64,000 nt of DNA from an uncultured Oscillospiraceae bacterium. GTDB lineage: Bacteria; Bacillota; Clostridia; Oscillospirales; Oscillospiraceae. The stretch spans positions 1 to 64,000 of the forward strand of contig CANRFA010000008.1 of NCBI GenBank assembly GCA_947629775.1. Reading direction: 5' to 3'. Shown here piece by piece: positions 58,922 through 64,000 of the stretch. A program made the position numbers and the translations under genes. Within the stretch, counting starts at the first letter, position 1, and each line of letters begins with the position of its first letter. Under the pieces are notes generated by a model. The model saw only the letters and a list, made by a program, of their open reading frames with translations, was not told the origin of the DNA and did not search any database.

Positions 58922-59986
58922 TCAACCTCCCAGAATTTCTTTGCAGGCGGCGCAGAAGGCCTCCATTTCGTCGTCGGTGCCGATGGTCACCCGCAGCCAG
59001 TCGCGGATGCGGGGGCGGTCAAACCAGCGCACCAGAATGCCCCGCTCCCGCAGCGCCAGCTGCAGCGCGTGGCCTTCCATGGCCGGATGGGTGATAAAGA
59101 GGAAGTTGGAGCTGGAGTCGTGGACGGTGAAGCCCAGCGACCGCAGGGTCTTCGCTGTGGCCTCCCGGGTCGCCATGATACGGGCCCTGGTCTTCTCGAA
59201 GTAGGGGACGTCCTCCATGGCGGCTACGCCGGCGGCGAGGGCCAGCCGGTCCAGCGGATAGGAGTTAAAGGAGTTCTTGACGCAGTTGACGGCCGCCACC
59301 AGATCCGGACTGCCCACGGCGAACCCGATCCGCATGCCAGCCAGGGAGCGGGACTTGGACAGAGTACACACCACAATCAGATTGGGATACTCGGACAGCA
59401 GCGGAATGGCGGATTCGGCGCCGAAGTCGGCGTAGGCCTCGTCCACCAGGACCACCACATCCGGGTTGGCCTCCAGAATCCGGCGGATGTCGGACAGAGG
59501 CAGGGTGCGGCCGGTGGGCGCGTTGGGATTGCAGATCACGACGCCGCCGTTGCCGCCCAGGAATTTCTCCACCGGCAGGGTGAAGTCGTCGTTGAGGGGG
59601 ATCTCCTCGTAGTCCAGGTGGAACAGCTCCGTATAAACGGGATAGAAGCTGTAGGTGATGTCCGGAAAGACGACCTTATGTCCCGGGGTGAAGAAGGCGT
59701 AGAAGCAAAGTCCCAGTACCTCGTCCGAGCCGTTGCCGCAGAAGACCTGGTTCGGCGCCACGCCGCAGTACTTTGCGATGGCCGCCTTCAGAGCGGTGGC
59801 CTCCGGGTCCGGATAGAGCCGCAGCCGTTCGTCCGCCTCCTCCCGGATGGCCTTCAGGACGTTCGGGGAGGGGGGCCAGGGGTTTTCGTTGGTATTGAGC
59901 TTGATGAAGACCCGGTCTTTGGGCTGCTCGCCGGGGGTGTAGGGCACCAGCCCCCGGATCCGTTCGCTCCAGAATTTCTTATCCAC
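58922..59986 (-). CDS. hisC: Histidinol-phosphate aminotransferase
   Basis: 354-aa PLP aminotransferase for the seventh histidine step. KLNTNENPWPPSP and YPDPEATALKAAIA at the N-terminus, FCGNGSDEVLGL (cofactor phosphate), CNPNAPTG, VDEAYADFG, and PLP-binding Lys in CTLSKSRSLAGMRIG. GTG start at 59986. It lies about 17 kb from the his operon in a DUF951-hisC-radical SAM unit with its own consensus promoter, so its regulation may differ from hisZ-E. Confidence 0.92.
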   Translation of the reverse strand: MDKKFWSERIRGLVPYTPGEQPKDRVFIKLNTNENPWPPSPNVLKAIREEADERLRLYPDPEATALKAAIAKYCGVAPNQVFCGNGSDEVLGLCFYAFFTPGHKVVFPDITYSFYPVYTELFHLDYEEIPLNDDFTLPVEKFLGGNGGVVICNPNAPTGRTLPLSDIRRILEANPDVVVLVDEAYADFGAESAIPLLSEYPNLIVVCTLSKSRSLAGMRIGFAVGSPDLVAAVNCVKNSFNSYPLDRLALAAGVAAMEDVPYFEKTRARIMATREATAKTLRSLGFTVHDSSSNFLFITHPAMEGHALQLALRERGILVRWFDRPRIRDWLRVTIGTDDEMEAFCAACKEILGG

Positions 59987-60203
59987 GCGGGGAATCCCCT
60001 TTCTTCGTCACGTCGACGGCCTCCCCGTTCCGGAAGACCCGGCGGATATTCTTCTCGGCTCTGCTCCGGGGCAGCATGACCTCGTGTCCGCAGCCCTGGC
60101 AGCGGAGCTTGAAGTCCATGCCAACCCGCAGAACCAGCCACTCCTGGCTTCCACAGGGATGGGGCTTTTTCATCTTCAGAATGTCGTTGAGATGGATATC
60201 CAT
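59979..60203 (-). CDS. DUF951 family small zinc-ribbon-like protein
   Basis: 74 aa. MDIHLNDILKMKKPHPCGSQEWLVLRVGMDFKLRCQGCGHEVMLPRS is the complete family pattern with three Cys that may bind metal. DUF951 genes are usually near ychF/mscS or DNA-related genes in Firmicutes; function unknown. Start ATG 60203 by similarity; ATG 60212 is possible. Overlaps hisC by 8 nt. Confidence 0.88.
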   Translation of the reverse strand: MDIHLNDILKMKKPHPCGSQEWLVLRVGMDFKLRCQGCGHEVMLPRSRAEKNIRRVFRNGEAVDVTKKGDSPRG

Positions 60204-60273
60204 GGCAGGCATCACCCTCCCGGTCATGCGGCGGCCCGGCTCCGGATGGAGGAGCGGGGGCGGCGTTTTTCTC

Positions 60274-60303
60274 ATTATACAGGAGGCCGGGGCGCCCTGT
60301 CAA
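60274..60303 (-). promoter_or_regulatory. Promoter of DUF951-hisC-radical SAM operon
   Basis: Minus-strand consensus TTGACA (complement of 60298-60303), 18-bp spacer, consensus TATAAT (complement of 60274-60279), about 60 nt before the DUF951 start. Confidence 0.85.
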
Positions 60304-60408
60304 CGGAAAAAGCCCGTCCCTCTGGCAGGGGAGGCGCGTGCGGAAAGGATCGGCGGGCGTTCCGGAAGAAGGATACTGGCCGTGGCAGAAGATACGAGAC
60401 TGTGGGAC

Positions 60409-60437
60409 TTGAAAATCCGGAGCGTTTCCTGTAAAAT
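60409..60437 (+). promoter_or_regulatory. Promoter of the leucine-rich-repeat gene
   Basis: TTGAAA (60409-60414), a 17-bp spacer and TAAAAT (60432-60437). It would give an unusually long leader of about 415 nt before the start at 60860. Confidence 0.6.
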
Positions 60438-60444
60438 GAAGGGG

Positions 60445-60859
60445 CATGCCGGGATGGTATGGGGACTTCCGTCTGCTGACCATCGGGGATCGGGTTGCCA
60501 GCCTGTCCTGTCGGCCTGTGATGAGGTATATAAGGAAGGAGTCTGCCAACCCGGCAGTTGGACTCCTGTCCGGTCCGCGGGCGAGATCTTCTGGTTATTT
60601 CGAGAGGGGATCGTCCAGAAAACCGGGCAGATCAGACGGACTCCTGCCTCTGGGTGGTCCGCTGTGCGGCTCTGGCGTGCCCCTTTGGCAGCGGACGTCG
60701 GGGCTTTGGTTTGCGGACGTGACCCGGTGGAAACAGGCGAGGCCGGTCGGGTTTTCGCTCTGTCCGCGGAGGGGACTCCTGCGCAGATGGCGGGTCCGGC
60801 CAGGATGGCAGCCCGAGAAGCGGACTCTGTAAGGAGTCCTGGAGAAAGGAACGAAGGGA
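60445..60859 (+). other. Long leader of the LRR gene, no gene seen
   Basis: About 415 bases between the promoter and the LRR start codon. A 128-codon frame begins at 60446, but its Arg/Ser/Trp-rich translation looks random. No known riboswitch was recognised. Confidence 0.45.
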
Positions 60860-62866
60860 ATGCGACGGCAGAAGCACAATGTGAATGGCATGGTTCTGAG
60901 TCACAGGAATACGGTGCTTCAGCGGGTGACCCGGCCCCTGACCGAACTGGATGGGATTCCGGAGACCGTGGAGCTCATTTACGGGTCCGCTCTGGAGAAA
61001 CAGAAGTCCCTGGTTTCTGCGGTTCTCCCGGATTCCGTCGTGGAAGTGGGAAACAGGCTCTTTGCAGGTTTTCCGGCTCTCCGGCAGGTGAAGCTGTCCG
61101 CCCGGTTGAGGCGGATCTCTTACCGGATGTTTGAGGGATGTACGTCCCTGCGGAAGATCCGGATTCCGGAGGGGGTGGAGCATATCGAGGCAGGCGCCTT
61201 TGCGGGCAGCGGCCTGACGGAAGTGGTCCTGCCCTCCGGGGTGCTGCAGGTGGATGACCACGCGTTTGCCGGATGCCCTCTGAAGGCAGTCACGCTTCCG
61301 AAGTTCGTGGATATCCATGCGACCGCCTTTGAGGGCTGCCGGGTGGAGCGGGTCACGATTGTGAGCAGGCAGCCGGGGAGTACTCCGGTGTGGAACAGAT
61401 TGCCGGACGGCTTCTGGAGCGGGGTCCGGTTTCTCGAAGTGGAGAACACCCCCATTCAGGATCTGCCGAAGCGGCTGCAGGACGCGGCGCTGCGGTGGAT
61501 GGTGGAGCGGGAACTGGCGCAGCAGCCGCTTTCGGAGGAGCAGAGGGACAGTATGATGCAGTGCGTGCGCCGGAACCGGAGGACTCTCTGGAAGGATGGC
61601 CTGTTCCTGCGGCTCATCCTGCGGGAGGAGTGGATCCCAAAGAACCAGATTCAGGAGTTTGTCAGCATGGCGTCGGAGCTGGGGGACTCCGAGATTACCG
61701 CTGCGCTGCTGGAGTACCAGAACCGGCTGATTTCTCCGGAGGAGATGGAGCGCAGGCAGGAGCGGAAGTTCCGGCAGGAGATGCGCCTTCTGGAGAAGGG
61801 GCAGTATCTGGTCCGGGAACGGAAGAAGCTCTGGTCCTGGCGCTCTCTGGACGATGGGACGCTGGAGATCCGGACGTACAAAGGATCCGAACTCTTCGTG
61901 GATGTGCCGGACATGGTGGGGAAAAAGACGGTGAGCGCGATGGGAAGCAGCGTCTTTGGCGTCAGGGGCAGACCACCAGGCGGGGAGAAGCAGCCGGACT
62001 GCAGCCGGATTATCCGAATCCATGTCCCGGAAGGGATTGTCCGCATTGGTTCCTTTGCGTTTCGGGGATGCGAGGCTCTGGAGACCCTGGAACTGCCCTC
62101 CACCCTGGAGAAGTTTGGGGAAGGGGCGTGCCAAAGCTGTGTTTCTCTCACGTCCATCCGCCTTCCGGACCGGATTGCCTGTCTGCCGGAAGTCGCGTTT
62201 TATGGTTGCGGATCGCTGAAGGAAGTTGTCTTTCCGGGAAGTTTACAGAGAATCTCCCGCTACGCATTCGCCCGGTGCAGCGCGCTCGTCCGCGTGGTGC
62301 TGCCCGCGGGACTGGAAGAAATCGAGGATGAGGCTTTCTGGGATTGCTCGGGCATGGAAGAGTGTATCCTGCCGGACAGTCTCTGCAGGCTGGGCCGGAA
62401 AGTGTTCAGCGGGTGCGGGAACCTGAAAGAGATCCGTCTGCCGGACGGAATCACCTCTCTGCCGGCCGGGATCTTCCTGGGGTGCAAGGAGCTTCAGCGG
62501 GTGGTGCTTCCCCGGAACCTCCAGTTTATTGGAGACTATGCCTTCACCCACTGCGCTGCCCTGCGGAGCCTGGAGCTTCCCGCATCCTGCAGAATGCTGG
62601 GCACGGACGCTCTGACGGGAACCGGACTGGAAGAGCTGACGCTGCCGGAGGGATTCGAGGTTCTGAAAAACGGGGTGTTCCGGCAGTGCGCGAATCTCCG
62701 GGTTCTGACGCTTCCCCGATCGCTGAAGATGCGCAGCTGCCGGCTCCATGAGGAACTGCCGGAGGTGATCATCCGGGCCTGGCCCGGTTCCCCTGCGGCC
62801 CGGTATGCGAAGAATCGTGGCATGAAGTACGAGCCCATCCGCCAGGCGGGAGAACAGAAGGGCTGA
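60860..62866 (+). CDS. BspA-type leucine-rich-repeat protein, cytoplasmic
   Basis: 668 aa made of two blocks of LRR_5/BspA repeats. The N-terminal block is at about residues 30-160 (LPDSVVEVGNRLFAGFPALRQVKL, FEGCTSLRKIRIPEGVEHIEAGAFAG). The C-terminal block is at about 380-640 (repeats of the form GCxSLxxIxLPxxLxxIGxxAFxxC). A helical, repeat-free middle (about 200-350) separates them. Most BspA proteins are secreted; this one has no signal peptide, membrane anchor or wall-sorting motif. Probably a protein-interaction scaffold; partner unknown. Confidence 0.85.
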   Translation: MRRQKHNVNGMVLSHRNTVLQRVTRPLTELDGIPETVELIYGSALEKQKSLVSAVLPDSVVEVGNRLFAGFPALRQVKLSARLRRISYRMFEGCTSLRKIRIPEGVEHIEAGAFAGSGLTEVVLPSGVLQVDDHAFAGCPLKAVTLPKFVDIHATAFEGCRVERVTIVSRQPGSTPVWNRLPDGFWSGVRFLEVENTPIQDLPKRLQDAALRWMVERELAQQPLSEEQRDSMMQCVRRNRRTLWKDGLFLRLILREEWIPKNQIQEFVSMASELGDSEITAALLEYQNRLISPEEMERRQERKFRQEMRLLEKGQYLVRERKKLWSWRSLDDGTLEIRTYKGSELFVDVPDMVGKKTVSAMGSSVFGVRGRPPGGEKQPDCSRIIRIHVPEGIVRIGSFAFRGCEALETLELPSTLEKFGEGACQSCVSLTSIRLPDRIACLPEVAFYGCGSLKEVVFPGSLQRISRYAFARCSALVRVVLPAGLEEIEDEAFWDCSGMEECILPDSLCRLGRKVFSGCGNLKEIRLPDGITSLPAGIFLGCKELQRVVLPRNLQFIGDYAFTHCAALRSLELPASCRMLGTDALTGTGLEELTLPEGFEVLKNGVFRQCANLRVLTLPRSLKMRSCRLHEELPEVIIRAWPGSPAARYAKNRGMKYEPIRQAGEQKG

Positions 62867-62978
62867 GCGTTCCGGACCGGCAACGGTGCCGCAAAGGCGA
62901 TTCCGCTGCCGGCTGGCCCGAAGCGGGATTCCGGAGGAAGTCCTGCCGGGCAGGCTCCGGCTGGACAGAAAGCGAAAC

Positions 62979-63018
62979 AGAAAAGGAGGATGTGTCCCAT
63001 GGGGGACACATCCTCCTT
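62979..63018 (-). terminator. Terminator of ackA
   Basis: Perfect 16-bp stem (62983-62998 with 63003-63018), 4-base loop, followed on the minus strand by TTTTC (complement of 62979-62984). The longest perfect stem in the window. Confidence 0.88.
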
Positions 63019-63038
63019 GCGCAGTCGGAACGCGGAGA

Positions 63039-64000
63039 TCAGGCCCTGACGAGGGCGGCGGTATCCATGGCGATCATGAGCTCCTCGTTGGTGGGGATCA
63101 GCAGGACCTTTACCCTGGAGTCGGGAGCGGAGATCACGGCCTCGACGCCCCGGACACTGTTGGCGGCCTCGTCCATCTTCACACCCATGAACTCCAGACC
63201 GGAGGCGATGGCCATACGCACCGCGCCGTCGTTCTCGCCCACACCGGCGGTGAACACGATGGCGTCCACACCGCCCATGGCGGCCGCATAGGCGCCGACG
63301 AACTTCTTGACGCTGTAGGAGAAGACATCCACGGCCAGGGCGGCGCGGGTGTTGCCCTCTTTGGCGGCGGCGTCCAGATCACGGAAGTCGGAGGAGACGC
63401 CGGAGATACCCTGCACGCCGGACTTCTTGTTGAGGATGTTCAGCATCTCCTTGATGGAGCAGCCGTACTTGTTCATCAGATACTCCAGGATGCCCGCGTC
63501 CAGGTCGCCGGAGCGGGTGCCCATGGGAACGCCGGCCAGCGGGGTGAAGCCCATGGAGGTGTCCACGCTCTTCCCGCCGTCCACGGCGGTAACGGAGGAG
63601 CCGTTGCCCAGGTGGCAGGTGATGATCTTCAGCTCTTCGATGGGCTTGCCCAGCATGGCGGCGGCGCGGCCGGCGACATACTTGTGGGAGGTGCCGTGGA
63701 AGCCATAGCGGCGGACCTTGTCGTTGGTGTAGTACTCATAGGGCAGAGCGTAGGTATAGGCCACGGGCGGCATGGTCTGGTGGAACGCGGTATCGAAGAC
63801 GGCGACCATGGGAGTGCCGGGCATGAGAGCCTGGCAGGCCCGGATGCCGATGATGTTGGCGGGGTTGTGCAGGGGAGCGAGGGGATTGCACTCCTCGATG
63901 GCGGCCATGACCTGGTCGTCGATGAGGACGGACGTCGCGAATTTCTCGCCGCCGTGCACCACACGGTGGCCGACCGCGTCGATCTCGGCCATGGAGCCGA
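63039..64000 (-). CDS. ackA: Acetate kinase (5' end beyond window)
   Basis: C-terminal 320 or so residues of acetate kinase, which makes ATP and acetate from acetyl phosphate. Visible: [37 protein letters not shown] (catalytic Asp), the phosphate-binding [38 protein letters not shown] and [13 protein letters not shown]. The reading frame continues past base 64000, so the first 75-80 residues are missing here. A pta partner is not in view. Confidence 0.96.
   Translation of the reverse strand, partial: GSMAEIDAVGHRVVHGGEKFATSVLIDDQVMAAIEECNPLAPLHNPANIIGIRACQALMPGTPMVAVFDTAFHQTMPPVAYTYALPYEYYTNDKVRRYGFHGTSHKYVAGRAAAMLGKPIEELKIITCHLGNGSSVTAVDGGKSVDTSMGFTPLAGVPMGTRSGDLDAGILEYLMNKYGCSIKEMLNILNKKSGVQGISGVSSDFRDLDAAAKEGNTRAALAVDVFSYSVKKFVGAYAAAMGGVDAIVFTAGVGENDGAVRMAIASGLEFMGVKMDEAANSVRGVEAVISAPDSRVKVLLIPTNEELMIAMDTAALVRA

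Noticed and set aside
60446..60832. 128-codon frame in the leader of the LRR gene
   Set aside because: Starts almost at the predicted transcript start without a ribosome site; composition looks random.
1..64000. CRISPR array, insertion sequence, integrase or prophage
   Set aside because: No regularly spaced repeats, transposase, integrase or structural phage genes were found on either strand.

Overview
The window is 64 kb of GC-rich (roughly 60% or more, judged by eye) bacterial chromosome. The gene families point to a spore-forming gut Clostridia, probably Oscillospiraceae-like. The reasons are a SpoVAC membrane protein, an FMN-type enoyl-ACP reductase (FabK) in a FabT/MarR-linked type II fatty-acid operon, YesL/YesM/YesN and LplB/LplC carbohydrate genes, ATP-dependent PEP carboxykinase, acetate kinase, strong AGGAGG ribosome sites and frequent GTG/TTG starts. 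The assignment is an inference from gene families; no 16S gene is present.

Layout. (1) 0.1-17.7 kb is a xylo-oligosaccharide locus. It holds a shared MsmK-type ATPase and YesL on the minus strand, then a divergent YesM/YesN two-component pair, a SASA esterase, a lipoprotein binding protein with two permeases, a GH8 reducing-end exo-oligoxylanase, a GH3 glycosidase and two GH43 enzymes. None of the hydrolases has a signal peptide, so the picture is uptake of (acetylated) oligosaccharides followed by cytoplasmic breakdown. (2) 17.8-24.4 kb is accessory: two large unrecognised proteins converging on one terminator, a frameshifted Uma2 gene, tRNA-Arg(ACG), and two stretches with no credible gene. 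(3) 24.3-32.4 kb is the fatty-acid operon acpP-accD-accA-fabH-fabK-fabD-fabG-fabF-fabZ-marR. It starts at a TTGACA/TATAAT promoter followed by two AT-rich palindromes that are probably the operator of the MarR protein encoded at the operon's end. accB and accC are not in the window. (4) 32.5-42.2 kb is the histidine operon hisZGDBH-(LTA-synthase-like)-hisA-(GNAT)-hisFIE; hisC lies separately at 59 kb behind a DUF951 gene.

(5) 42.2-50.4 kb mixes a HipA-like kinase plus small partner, a BI-1 family protein, SpoVAC, a DUF6512-like protein, a phosphopantetheinyl transferase, a TIR-winged-helix protein, an alpha/beta hydrolase, AzlCD and a Fic protein. (6) 50.4-60.3 kb carries housekeeping genes: rlmD, an Asp23/Gls24 gene, pckA, rsmA, gluQ, a zincin, a U32 peptidase, a radical SAM gene and hisC. 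It also holds a possible orphan structured RNA at about 52.55-52.68 kb. (7) 60.4-64 kb holds a cytoplasmic BspA-type leucine-rich-repeat protein and the 3' part of ackA, cut by the window edge.

The best candidates for something undescribed are the HipA-like kinase plus roughly 105-residue partner, the TIR-winged-helix protein, the two unrecognised proteins at 17.9-22.0 kb, and the candidate RNA at 52.6 kb. Coordinates, motifs and promoter spacings were read from the sequence. Functions rest on family recognition without database searches.
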